DNA from: Mycolicibacterium rhodesiae
GTDB lineage: Bacteria; Actinomycetota; Actinomycetes; Mycobacteriales; Mycobacteriaceae
Assembly (NCBI RefSeq): GCF_002086695.1
Contig: NZ_MVIH01000012.1
Coordinates: forward strand, 62,001 to 126,000
Direction of reading: 5' to 3'
Length of the DNA: 64,000 nucleotides
Positions 52,072 to 59,233 of this stretch are shown one piece after another. The notes beneath the pieces are model-generated. The model did no database searches. It was given only the letters and a program-made list of their open reading frames with translations, and had not been told where the DNA came from. The position numbers and the translations under genes were made by a program. Each line of letters opens with the position of its first letter. The stretch's first letter is position 1.

Positions 52072-52094
52072 TACTCTCACCTTAGGTAAGAGTA
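52072..52094 (+). promoter_or_regulatory. MerR-type operator within a 19-bp promoter spacer
   Basis: TACTCTCACCT-T-AGGTAAGAGTA is an 11-bp dyad with one mismatch. The -10 candidate TATGGT (52093-52098) and a weak -35 (TTTCTA, 52068-52073) enclose exactly 19 bp filled by the inner dyad. Overlong 19-bp spacers with a central dyad are the hallmark of MerR-activated promoters. The SulP permease follows 163 nt downstream, and the only MerR gene nearby is in the same island. Confidence 0.65.
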
Positions 52095-52256
52095 TGGTTC
52101 GTTTGGGGCAGCTGCCTGAGTGACCCGCCCCAAAAGGCGGTGCAGGGTTCCGCCGGTTCGCATTGTCGCGACTGCCGCTTACAGAGAACATCTTGGTGTG
52201 CACGGTGGTGCGTACCCAATCGAACGGATGCCGTGTCATCTCAACAGCTTTCGCCT

Positions 52257-53777
52257 ATGTCTAACGTGCGTGAGGCGGGCGATCCCAGCACGTCGGTCAT
52301 GGCTGCTCTGCGCTCACCCAAGAGACTCAAGGTAGAAACACTTGCCGGATTGGTAGTGGCCCTCGCTCTCATCCCGGAGGCCATTTCGTTCTCGATCATC
52401 GCGGGGGTGGACCCTCGCGTCGGATTGTTCGCCTCCTTCACGATGGCGGTGACCATCGCGATCACCGGGGGTCGTCCCGCAATGATCTCGGCGGCAACTG
52501 GTTCAATCGCACTGGTCATCGCGCCGTTGGTCCGTGAGCACGGTCTCGATTACCTCATCGTCACGGTTTTGCTGGGTGGTGTGTTGCAGATCGTGCTTAG
52601 CCTGCTCGGCGTCGCTCGGCTGATGCGTTTCGTCCCGCGCAGTGTGATGGTGGGATTCGTCAACGCTCTGGCGATCCTGATCTTCCTATCCCAGATGCCC
52701 TACCTGATCGGTGTGCCCGCCTTGGTCTACCCGTTCGTCGGGGTCGGCCTGTTGATCATGGTGTTCCTCCCACGGCTGACCACAGCTATCCCCGCGCCGC
52801 TGATCGCCATCGTGATCCTCACCGCGGCCGTACTGGCCCTGAAGGTCCACATCCCCAACGTCGGAGACGAAGGGGAGCTTCCAACGAGTCTGCCGACATT
52901 GTTCATCCCCCATGTCCCCCTCAACCTCAACACGCTGTCGATCATCGCCCCTTACGCGCTGGCGATGGCTTTGGTGGGACTGTTGGAGTCGCTACTGACG
53001 GCCAAATTGGTCGATGACATTACCGACACCCACAGCGACAAAACCCGCGAGAGTTGGGGACAGGGCGTCGCCAACATCGTGACCGGATTGTTCGGTGGCA
53101 TGGGTGGTTGCGCGATGATCGGCCAAACCATGATCAACGTCAAGGTCGCCGGTGCCCGCACCCGTATCTCGACGTTCCTGGCCGGTCTGTTCCTGCTGGG
53201 ACTGGTCGTCGGACTCCGCGACATCGTCGGCCTGATCCCGATGGCCGCACTGGTCGCGGTGATGATCATGGTGTCGGTCGGCACGATGGATTGGCACAGC
53301 ATCTCGCCCTCCACGCTGCGCCGAATGCCACGCAGCGAAACCCTCGTCATGCTCGCCACCGTGGTCATCACCGTCGCAACCAACAACCTCGCCTACGGCG
53401 TCATCGTGGGCGCGCTGACCGCGATGGTCCTCTTCGCCCGCCGCGTTGCGCATCTGGTCACCGTGCAGAAGGTCAGTGCGCCTGACGGTCCCGACGTCGA
53501 ATCCAAGCCCGACACAGTCACTTACCGAGTGACAGGGGAACTGTTCTTTGCTTCGAGCAATGACCTCGTCTACCAGTTCAACTACACCGATGACCCGCAC
53601 AATGTCGTGATCGACATGTCGGACTCACACATCTGGGACGCCTCTACCGTCGCCGCGTTGGACGCGGTGACCACGAAATATCACGCCAAGGGCAAGCGCG
53701 TCGACATCATCGGTCTCAACACCGATTCTGCCGACCGGCATGATCGGCTCTCCGGGATGCTCGGCGCTGGACACTGA
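52257..53777 (+). CDS. SulP-family inorganic anion transporter with STAS domain
   Basis: A 506-residue transporter. The SulP membrane domain (about 25-395) begins KVETLAGLVVALALIPEAISFS and includes the family loops FGGMGGCAMIGQTMINVKVAGARTR. A STAS domain (about 415-500) ends with VVIDMSDSHIWDASTVAALD. Sulfate, bicarbonate or another oxyanion is the likely substrate. Unlike the SulP protein at 4643-6916 it has no carbonic anhydrase. ATG 52257 was preferred; the frame runs 117 nt further upstream without family similarity. Island-borne, and likely controlled by the MerR-type dyad upstream. Confidence 0.88.
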   Translation: MSNVREAGDPSTSVMAALRSPKRLKVETLAGLVVALALIPEAISFSIIAGVDPRVGLFASFTMAVTIAITGGRPAMISAATGSIALVIAPLVREHGLDYLIVTVLLGGVLQIVLSLLGVARLMRFVPRSVMVGFVNALAILIFLSQMPYLIGVPALVYPFVGVGLLIMVFLPRLTTAIPAPLIAIVILTAAVLALKVHIPNVGDEGELPTSLPTLFIPHVPLNLNTLSIIAPYALAMALVGLLESLLTAKLVDDITDTHSDKTRESWGQGVANIVTGLFGGMGGCAMIGQTMINVKVAGARTRISTFLAGLFLLGLVVGLRDIVGLIPMAALVAVMIMVSVGTMDWHSISPSTLRRMPRSETLVMLATVVITVATNNLAYGVIVGALTAMVLFARRVAHLVTVQKVSAPDGPDVESKPDTVTYRVTGELFFASSNDLVYQFNYTDDPHNVVIDMSDSHIWDASTVAALDAVTTKYHAKGKRVDIIGLNTDSADRHDRLSGMLGAGH

Positions 53778-53930
53778 TTGAATCCAGGTCTCGGCCAGCC
53801 TCTCTAGCTGACTTCTACCCCAAAGGTCCGGTGTCGCGGCAAGCTGAAGGCCGTCGCAGCGTCGTTAGAGTGGGAACGGCCTGGGAGCGAATAGAGATGA
53901 GGCAAGGTGCGCGACGGTGACGAGGGGCAG

Positions 53931-54320
53931 ATGCAGATCGGGCAAGTCGCTGCCCGCACCGAGTTGTCCATCACCACAGTTCGTCACTACGACGAGGTCG
54001 GCCTGGTGACACCATCGGCTCGCTCGACAGGTGGCTTCCGCCTCTACACCGATGCCGATGTCGAGCGCTTGCTGGTAATTCGGCGCATGAAGCCGCTGGG
54101 GTTCACCCTCGCCGAAATGAAGGACCTACTCGACTCGCTCGACATCCTCAACAGCGACGCAACGTCGCAGGAACAGCGTGCGACCGCAGCCGGCATTCTC
54201 CGAGGGTGCCGTTCCAAGGCCGAACAGAGCGTCGCAAAGTTGAGAAAACACCTCGCCTACGCAGAGGAGCTGAGCGACCTGCTCTCCGACGGCGCGGCCG
54301 AACTTACCGGCCAAGGCTAG
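53931..54320 (+). CDS. MerR-family transcriptional regulator
   Basis: A 129-residue regulator. The N-terminal winged helix (1-70) has the family signature IGQVAARTELSITTVRHYDEVGLV...GFRLYTDADVERL. A coiled dimerisation helix (about 85-120) follows. The C-terminal metal-binding loop of MerR/CueR/ZntR is absent and only one cysteine (RGCRSK) is present, so a metal ligand is unlikely and an organic or redox signal is possible. GAGGGG precedes the ATG. It lies downstream of the permease on the same strand within the island, and I infer that it controls the permease. Confidence 0.88.
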   Translation: MQIGQVAARTELSITTVRHYDEVGLVTPSARSTGGFRLYTDADVERLLVIRRMKPLGFTLAEMKDLLDSLDILNSDATSQEQRATAAGILRGCRSKAEQSVAKLRKHLAYAEELSDLLSDGAAELTGQG

Positions 54321-54390
54321 GCCCGTTCGAGCTGAAGATCTTGACGCTGCTCACGCAGCCGAGCTCCTCAAACCCGTTGCGCTGCAATAG

Positions 54391-54422
54391 TGGTCGCGGG
54401 TTCGAGCCCCGCCCGCCCTACT
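54391..54422 (+). repeat. Right attachment repeat: duplicated tRNA 3' fragment
   Basis: This 32-bp copy of the tRNA 3' end has no 5' half, so it is not a functional tRNA. It marks the right end of the island. The flank beyond it (with the stem at 54445-54484) is probably the original downstream neighbour of the tRNA gene. Confidence 0.9.
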
Positions 54423-54444
54423 GAAGCAGGTCCCACACGCAAAC

Positions 54445-54484
54445 GATGTCCCGAGACACCGCGTACACGGAGTCTCGGGACATC
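54445..54484. terminator. Strong inverted repeat, terminator
   Basis: Perfect 13-bp arms GATGTCCCGAGAC (54445-54457) and its complement (54472-54484) with a 14-nt loop. It lies downstream of both the tRNA fragment (plus) and the small membrane gene ending at 54542 (minus). It may have been the tRNA terminator before the island inserted. Confidence 0.65.
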
Positions 54485-54541
54485 GGAAGTCGATCAATGC
54501 CCCCGGGCGACCCGGCGGCACTCACGCGCCGCGACGCGGCG

Positions 54542-54697
54542 CTAGAACCAGACTTTCCGGCCACCCACCGGGCGCCCCACTGCTCCGAGGATCCACAGCA
54601 CAACGCCGACCACGACGAGGATGCCACCGATGGTGTAGAGGATTGACAGGCTGGTGAAGTAGCCGATCAAGAGCAGGATGATGCCGAGGACAATCAT
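54542..54697 (-). CDS. Small two-helix membrane protein (DUF6131-like, 51 aa)
   Basis: A short frame starting MIVLGIILLLIGYFTSLSI. Two hydrophobic helices (about 1-19 and 23-42) are joined by a tight turn (LYTIGGILVVVGVVLWILG), with a basic tail GRPVGGRKVWF. This is the pattern of the small actinobacterial DUF6131-type proteins, which often lie among stress genes. Function unknown. It is followed upstream by a CsbD-like gene on the same strand after 154 bases. Confidence 0.75.
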   Translation of the reverse strand: MIVLGIILLLIGYFTSLSILYTIGGILVVVGVVLWILGAVGRPVGGRKVWF

Positions 54698-54851
54698 GTT
54701 TCATCCGTTCGTAGAGCGTGTGTAGCGATGTCGTACTGCGCCTAGGGAATTGCCGGATCTGTCATTTTCAAACCGGGCGCCCAAACAGCAGTTGGGGATG
54801 CGTCGTGCGGCAAACCTCGGCGGCGCAACGCATCCCCGCGCAACAGCTGAA

Positions 54852-55082
54852 TTATTCGGCGGCCTTCTGGCGAGCCTCGGCGGCCTGCTCCGCGGTGCGA
54901 GCAGCTTCGGCTTCGGCCTCTTTCTTCGCTACATCGCGGGCAGCGTCAGCCTTGTCCTGCTGTGCGCGGCCTTCTTCCCGCAGGTCGTCCTTGTCGGCGA
55001 CGATGCCGATGACTTCCTTGGCCTTGCCCTTGACGTCTTCGACGATGCCTTTGACGGCTTCTTCGGGTCCGCTGTCGCCCAT
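54852..55082 (-). CDS. CsbD-like stress protein (76 aa)
   Basis: A small, highly charged helical protein: EEAVKGIVEDVKGKAKEVIG is the CsbD-type motif, followed by an Ala/Glu/Lys-rich helix (about 35-76) with heptad character. CsbD proteins accumulate under general stress in many bacteria; the biochemical role is unknown. GGAAGGA precedes the ATG at 55082. A good housekeeping-type promoter is at 55118-55145. Confidence 0.8.
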   Translation of the reverse strand: MGDSGPEEAVKGIVEDVKGKAKEVIGIVADKDDLREEGRAQQDKADAARDVAKKEAEAEAARTAEQAAEARQKAAE

Positions 55083-55117
55083 GAGTGTTCCTTCCGTTCA
55101 GGTCAGGTGTACAGCGC

Positions 55118-55145
55118 TATATACCCGCCATCAGCGAAGGTTCAA
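55118..55145 (-). promoter_or_regulatory. Promoter of CsbD-like gene (TTGAAC-N16-TATATA)
   Basis: On the minus strand TTGAAC (55140-55145) and TATATA (55118-55123) are separated by 16 bp, close to the sigma-70 consensus. The -10 lies 35 nt before the CsbD-like ATG. It also overlaps the region upstream of the divergent oxidoreductase. Confidence 0.6.
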
Positions 55146-55191
55146 TCGTCGACTTCTGTGACGCCGCGCACCGCCGTAAGTGTGAATCAGC

Positions 55192-55218
55192 GGAACGTTC
55201 CGGCCGGCGTTGGACGTT
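55192..55218 (+). promoter_or_regulatory. ECF-sigma (SigH/SigE-like) promoter candidate
   Basis: GGAACG (55192-55197) and CGTT (55215-55218) are 17 bp apart, matching the GGAAC...CGTT pattern of mycobacterial SigH/SigE promoters. The downstream gene is an oxidoreductase, a class often in the thiol-oxidative stress regulon. Confidence 0.5.
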
Positions 55219-55261
55219 CCTATGATCTGTACCGTCGATCGTCAGAAACGAGGCACCCCCA

Positions 55262-56404
55262 ATGGTCGAAAATCTGCCCGACAAGGCTCTCGAGTTGCGT
55301 TCGCTGGTGACGTCCGACGGCAAACTCGAACTCTCGTTGCACGAGGTCGACGTTCCGACGCCGGGTGACAACCAGGTGCTGGTGCGGGTCGAGGCATCAC
55401 CGATCAACCCGTCGGACCTTGGCCTGCTGGTCGCGACCGCGGATATGAGCACCGCGACGGTCGCGGGCACGCCGGAACGTCCCGTCGTCACCGCATCCAT
55501 TCCGGAGCGTTCCCTTGCCGGCCTCGCCGCGCGACTCGACAAGTCCCTCCCGGTGGGCAATGAAGGTGCGGGCACCGTGGTGGCCGCCGGGCCATCCGAA
55601 GCGGCCCAAGCCCTCATCGGTAAAACCGTCGGGATCGCAGCCGGCGCGATGTACTCCCAATACCGAGTAGTCGACGCACCGATGTGTCTGGTCCTGCCCG
55701 ACGGAGCCACGGCTCGCGACGGGGCATCGTCATTCGTCAATCCGCTCACGGCGCTCGGCATGACGGAAACCATGCGCCGCGAAGGACATTCGGCCTTGGT
55801 GCACACCGCGGCCGCATCGAATCTCGGGCAGATGCTGGTCAAGATCTGCGCCAAGGACGGCATTCCGCTGGTCAATATCGTCCGCAAGCCCGAGCAGGAA
55901 CAACTGCTCACCTCGCTCGGCGCCGAGTACGTCCTGAACTCGACATCGCCGTCGTTCGTCGCCGATCTGGTGGAGGCACTCAAGGCGACGTCGGCGACTC
56001 TGGCATTCGACGCCACCGGCGGTGGCACCTTGGCGAGTGACATCCTCAACGCCATGGAGGTGGCGGCCAGCGCGAAAGCGGGGGAGTACTCGCGCTATGG
56101 ATCGGATGTCCACAAGCAGGTCTATATCTACGGCGCGCTCGACACCAGCCCGACCGTGCTGACCCGGAACTTCGGGATGTCCTGGGGGATCGGCGGTTGG
56201 CTGCTGACCCCGTTCCTCAAGACCGCCGGCGCCGAGACGATCAGCCGGTTGCGCGCCCGCGTGGCCGCGGAACTCACCACGACATTCGCCAGCAACTACA
56301 CCCGCGAGGTGTCACTCGCCGGCATGCTGAAGCCCGACGCGTTCAACGAATACGTCAAGCGGGCGACGGGCGAGAAGTTCCTGGTGACGCCGCACAACGG
56401 CTGA
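55262..56404 (+). CDS. Medium-chain dehydrogenase/reductase (zinc-free alcohol dehydrogenase-like)
   Basis: A 380-residue MDR-family oxidoreductase. GroES-like fold (about 15-150) with EASPINPSDLGLL and NEGAGTVVAAG, then a Rossmann domain (about 165-310) with LVHTAAASNLGQMLVKIC as the nucleotide-binding stretch. The catalytic zinc ligands of alcohol dehydrogenases are lacking, placing it with quinone or enoyl reductase-type members that use NADPH. An insertion of about 25 residues (TADMSTATVAGTPERPVVTAS) follows the first motif. The candidate ECF-sigma promoter upstream suggests stress induction. Confidence 0.85.
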   Translation: MVENLPDKALELRSLVTSDGKLELSLHEVDVPTPGDNQVLVRVEASPINPSDLGLLVATADMSTATVAGTPERPVVTASIPERSLAGLAARLDKSLPVGNEGAGTVVAAGPSEAAQALIGKTVGIAAGAMYSQYRVVDAPMCLVLPDGATARDGASSFVNPLTALGMTETMRREGHSALVHTAAASNLGQMLVKICAKDGIPLVNIVRKPEQEQLLTSLGAEYVLNSTSPSFVADLVEALKATSATLAFDATGGGTLASDILNAMEVAASAKAGEYSRYGSDVHKQVYIYGALDTSPTVLTRNFGMSWGIGGWLLTPFLKTAGAETISRLRARVAAELTTTFASNYTREVSLAGMLKPDAFNEYVKRATGEKFLVTPHNG

Positions 56405-56505
56405 TTCGTAACGAATAAGTCAAATAAACGCAGACCGGCAGCATGGCTCGTTTAGGCTGCCCTTTGGCCCTCCGTCGGGGTGTGGCCGGAGGGGAGTTCG
56501 CTGTC

Positions 56506-57165
56506 ATGGATCCTGTACGCACGCGAGCAATCGTCCGGGTGACGGCGGCCGCCGTCGCGCTCGGACTGGTCGTAGCCGGCTGCGGCAAGGATGAGGAGAA
56601 GTCGTCGTCCTCGACGACGAGCACCACGACATCCACGACGACGTCGACCACCACCGCTGCGGCCACGACCAGTGCTGAGGACACGACGCCGGCCGGTACG
56701 CCGGACTACGCGACGCTGCTGGTGAAGCCGGCCGACATCCCGCAGGTGGGCAACACCCCGTGGGCGGGGGACGCCCCGAAGACGACGCTGACCCCGCCGC
56801 CGCCGGACGTCTCGCAGACCTACACCTCCGGTACAGACGCGATCAACATCTCGGTGATCATCAGTGACGACCCCTCCCAGGCCGCGACCGGTCTGACCGG
56901 CGCCGCGAACAGCGTGCCCAGCCAGGTGACCGGCTCCCCGGTGCCGCTGCCCGCGGTCACCCCGGATGCCACCGTCACGATCGGCACTTCGGTGGACGGC
57001 AAGTCGGCGATGGCCGCACTGCTGTTCACGGTTGAGCGCACCGTCGTGGTGGCGATCTTCAGCAGCGCACCGGGCGACCTCAACCCGGTGCCGCAGGACT
57101 TCGTCGAGGCCGTGGGCAAGGCTCAGGTCGCGGCAATCCAGCAGAACCTGCCCAACCTGAAGTAA
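56506..57165 (+). CDS. Probable lipoprotein with Ser/Thr-rich linker
   Basis: A 219-residue exported protein. The lipobox VVAGC puts the lipidated cysteine at position 26. A Ser/Thr/Glu-rich stalk (about 31-62; repeated STTSTTT) tethers a C-terminal domain (about 65-219) with alternating strands and no known motif. Similar layout is common among mycobacterial Lpp/Lpr proteins of unknown function. GGAGGGGAG lies upstream of the ATG at 56506, which was preferred to an in-frame ATG at 56443. A 12-bp terminator follows. Confidence 0.82.
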   Translation: MDPVRTRAIVRVTAAAVALGLVVAGCGKDEEKSSSSTTSTTTSTTTSTTTAAATTSAEDTTPAGTPDYATLLVKPADIPQVGNTPWAGDAPKTTLTPPPPDVSQTYTSGTDAINISVIISDDPSQAATGLTGAANSVPSQVTGSPVPLPAVTPDATVTIGTSVDGKSAMAALLFTVERTVVVAIFSSAPGDLNPVPQDFVEAVGKAQVAAIQQNLPNLK

Positions 57166-57182
57166 CTCAGCACCTACCGCAG

Positions 57183-57211
57183 AAGGTCAGGGGCATTGCG
57201 CCCCTGACCTT
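57183..57211 (+). terminator. Intrinsic terminator after lipoprotein gene
   Basis: AAGGTCAGGGGC and its exact complement (12 bp) flank a 5-nt loop, followed by TTGTGCGTTGTGTT, a weak T-rich tract. It stands 17 nt after the lipoprotein stop. Confidence 0.8.
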
Positions 57212-57336
57212 TGTGCGTTGTGTTACGGCGCGTCGCCAAGCATGAGTTGCCGTTGGTCCGCGTCAGTAGTGACCAAAGGCCATAGCCGATCGGGCACGAC
57301 GCTGGTCAGATCTGAGTGGTACTTAAGGGGGTCGCC

Positions 57337-58737
57337 ATGTGCAAGGCGAGCCGACCTATCGCAACCACCGTAATCGCTCTCGGCGGCGTGCTCCTCATGG
57401 CGTTGATGCCGCTGAACTCGGTCGCTATCGCTTGGGCCGCAACAGCACTGATCATGGGTGGCACCGGTCACCCGCTGAGCGTCCCGCAGGACACAACGCA
57501 GTACATCGCAAACTACGTGGACAAGGCGGATGCCGTATACGTGGCGCCGTCGGGACTGTGCACTGGGGGAAGCGTTGGATGCGCGGAAGTTGCGGTCTAC
57601 ACCCCCGAGGAATTCCCGATCGCTACCGGCCTGCACGCCATGCCATTCGACTCGTCGGTCGCAATCGGACTCGCCAACCTCGATGCGTGCGTGCGCGGAA
57701 AGTCCTGCACCGTAACGGAACCGCCGTTCACCACGACCAGCCCGCGCACCGTGATCGACACTTCCTATGTGGTGTACGGATATTCGCAGAGTGCGACTGT
57801 CGCCGCCAAAGAGAAATACGATCTGATCGCGCATCCGCTGGCCGCCGCCACCGTCGGCTTCGTCGTCACCTCCGATCCGAACCGGCCCAACGGCGGAATC
57901 CTCGAACGCTTCGTCGGCGCTTATCTACCGGTTTTCGGCGTGACGTTCGACGGTGCGATGACCACCAATTCGCCGCAACCCACGCCACTGACAACCGTCG
58001 ACGTTGCGCGGCAATACGATCCGGTATCAGATTTTCCGACCAACCCGCTCAACGTGGTGGCCGACCTCAACGTCGCACTCGGCTTTCTGTACTTCCATCC
58101 CGAAACCGCCTATTTCGCCGCGACTGCCGTTGAACTCCAGGGCCAGCATCAGGACACGACCTACTATCTGATTCCCGCCCAGACCCTTCCACTATTGATG
58201 CCGTTGGAGCAGATTCCGATCATCGGCCCGCCGATAGCGGCCACACTCGATCCACCGCTACGGGTCCTGGTCGAAGCAGGCTACGACCGCACGATCAATC
58301 CAGGCCGTCCGACCCCGGCCAACTATCTCTACAGCCCAAATCTGATCAAGACGACCATCGACTTCATGACGGCGATACCGACCGGATGGGACAACGGAAT
58401 CGCCATGATCACCGGCGACCCGGCGAACAGGCCGTTCCACACCACGCCTCAAGGTGTCTTCGGGGTCGGCGGCCCGCCGGTGTACGCCGGCGCGGTCGAT
58501 CCCTACGGTCCGCCGACGCCGTACACGCCGGCACCGGTTGAATCCATTCGTAAACAACAGAATCCGAAGCTAGCAGTGTCGCCACGTGATCGTGGCCACC
58601 AGCCGGATCGGCTGGGAGACCGTCGATCTCCCAACCGCTCGGGGAGCCACCTGACGCACGGTGCGGCACGGGTGAATGGATCGAATACCGCCCACCACCG
58701 ACGGGATGCGCGGCTAAGACCAGGCGTCGAGGATTGA
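57337..58737 (+). CDS. PE-PPE-domain (cutinase-like) serine hydrolase, exported
   Basis: A 466-residue protein. A signal-like N-terminus (PIATTVIALGGVLLMALMPL) precedes an alpha/beta-hydrolase of the PE-PPE family (Pfam PF08237 type): GGTGHPLSVP near 41-50 and the nucleophile elbow YGYSQSA with Ser150. Cysteines at GLCTGGSVGC and ACVRGKSC could form disulfides, as in cutinases. No PE or PPE domain is attached. Such stand-alone hydrolases act on esters at the cell surface. The last ~65 residues (after VESIRKQQ) are Arg/Pro/His-rich and look disordered. AAGGGGG lies 5' of the ATG. Confidence 0.82.
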   Translation: MCKASRPIATTVIALGGVLLMALMPLNSVAIAWAATALIMGGTGHPLSVPQDTTQYIANYVDKADAVYVAPSGLCTGGSVGCAEVAVYTPEEFPIATGLHAMPFDSSVAIGLANLDACVRGKSCTVTEPPFTTTSPRTVIDTSYVVYGYSQSATVAAKEKYDLIAHPLAAATVGFVVTSDPNRPNGGILERFVGAYLPVFGVTFDGAMTTNSPQPTPLTTVDVARQYDPVSDFPTNPLNVVADLNVALGFLYFHPETAYFAATAVELQGQHQDTTYYLIPAQTLPLLMPLEQIPIIGPPIAATLDPPLRVLVEAGYDRTINPGRPTPANYLYSPNLIKTTIDFMTAIPTGWDNGIAMITGDPANRPFHTTPQGVFGVGGPPVYAGAVDPYGPPTPYTPAPVESIRKQQNPKLAVSPRDRGHQPDRLGDRRSPNRSGSHLTHGAARVNGSNTAHHRRDARLRPGVED

Positions 58738-58750
58738 CAGGTATCTCCGG

Positions 58751-59035
58751 TCAGGACTGGCAGCCGATGCCGTCCCCGTCGCGGTCGAGATCGTAAATGT
58801 CCTTGCCGATCACGTACACCGGACCGGACACATAGGCGGGGCCGTTTCCGCTGCCGCCCGCGCAATCGACGTCACGGGCGATCGGGACGCAGGCGCCGGA
58901 ATAGTTCGGATCGCAGTCTCCGGTGTTCTGCTTGAACCCCGCCAGCGCAACGGCTTCGGTCGGGGCGGTGTTGCCGTTGGCGGCAATGGTTCCGATCGTC
59001 ATCAACGCCGCGGCAGCGAACACCATGCTCTTCAC
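58751..59035 (-). CDS. Exported excalibur-domain protein
   Basis: A 94-residue protein with a signal peptide (VKSMVFAAAALMTIGTIAANG), then a short cysteine-containing region (GDCDPNYSGACVP, DVDCAG) and a C-terminal excalibur calcium-binding-like motif DLDRDGDGIGCQ with Asp82, 84, 86 and 88. Excalibur motifs occur in exported actinobacterial proteins and resemble EF-hand loops. GTG start with GGAGA 10 nt upstream. Convergent with the PE-PPE hydrolase gene, and downstream of jetC on the same strand after 198 bases without a gene. Confidence 0.82.
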   Translation of the reverse strand: MKSMVFAAAALMTIGTIAANGNTAPTEAVALAGFKQNTGDCDPNYSGACVPIARDVDCAGGSGNGPAYVSGPVYVIGKDIYDLDRDGDGIGCQS

Positions 59036-59233
59036 GGGTAGGTCTCCTTGTCGACTCCAGGGATGACGACGAGGGCCAAGCCGACGACGAGCGTGGGTCC
59101 ACCCAACGTGCGGACTTCGTCCAGGCGGCAACGACTTCCATCACGATGGTGGGGTGGTGGCAGGTGGCCCCCGCCAGAATGCGCTCGGCTCGCGCAGGCT
59201 CTCTTTGTACCCTGAAACCCGGAGGTGACGCAA

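Larger units (their letters stand above)
51961..54422. mobile_element. Integrase-less tRNA-borne genomic island (SulP permease + MerR regulator)
   Basis: About 2.46 kb is bounded by the intact tRNA 3' end and its duplicate. Contents are a SulP permease, a MerR regulator and their intergenic DNA. No integrase, excisionase or phage gene is visible, so this is either a decayed element, a passenger mobilised in trans, or the remainder after internal deletion. Noncoding parts look AT-richer than the surroundings (for example around 52060-52095). The interval 51961-52256 has no gene; it holds the MerR-type dyad. The interval 54321-54390 holds nothing recognisable. Confidence 0.8.

Noticed and set aside
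52140..52256. Upstream coding extension of the island SulP gene
   Set aside because: The 39 extra residues are not SulP-like, and they would place the start only about 45 bp after the promoter dyad. ATG 52257 begins the conserved N-terminus.
54391..54422. A second tRNA gene
   Set aside because: Only the T-arm and 3' acceptor half are present; no D-arm or anticodon arm lies upstream. It is a duplicated att fragment.
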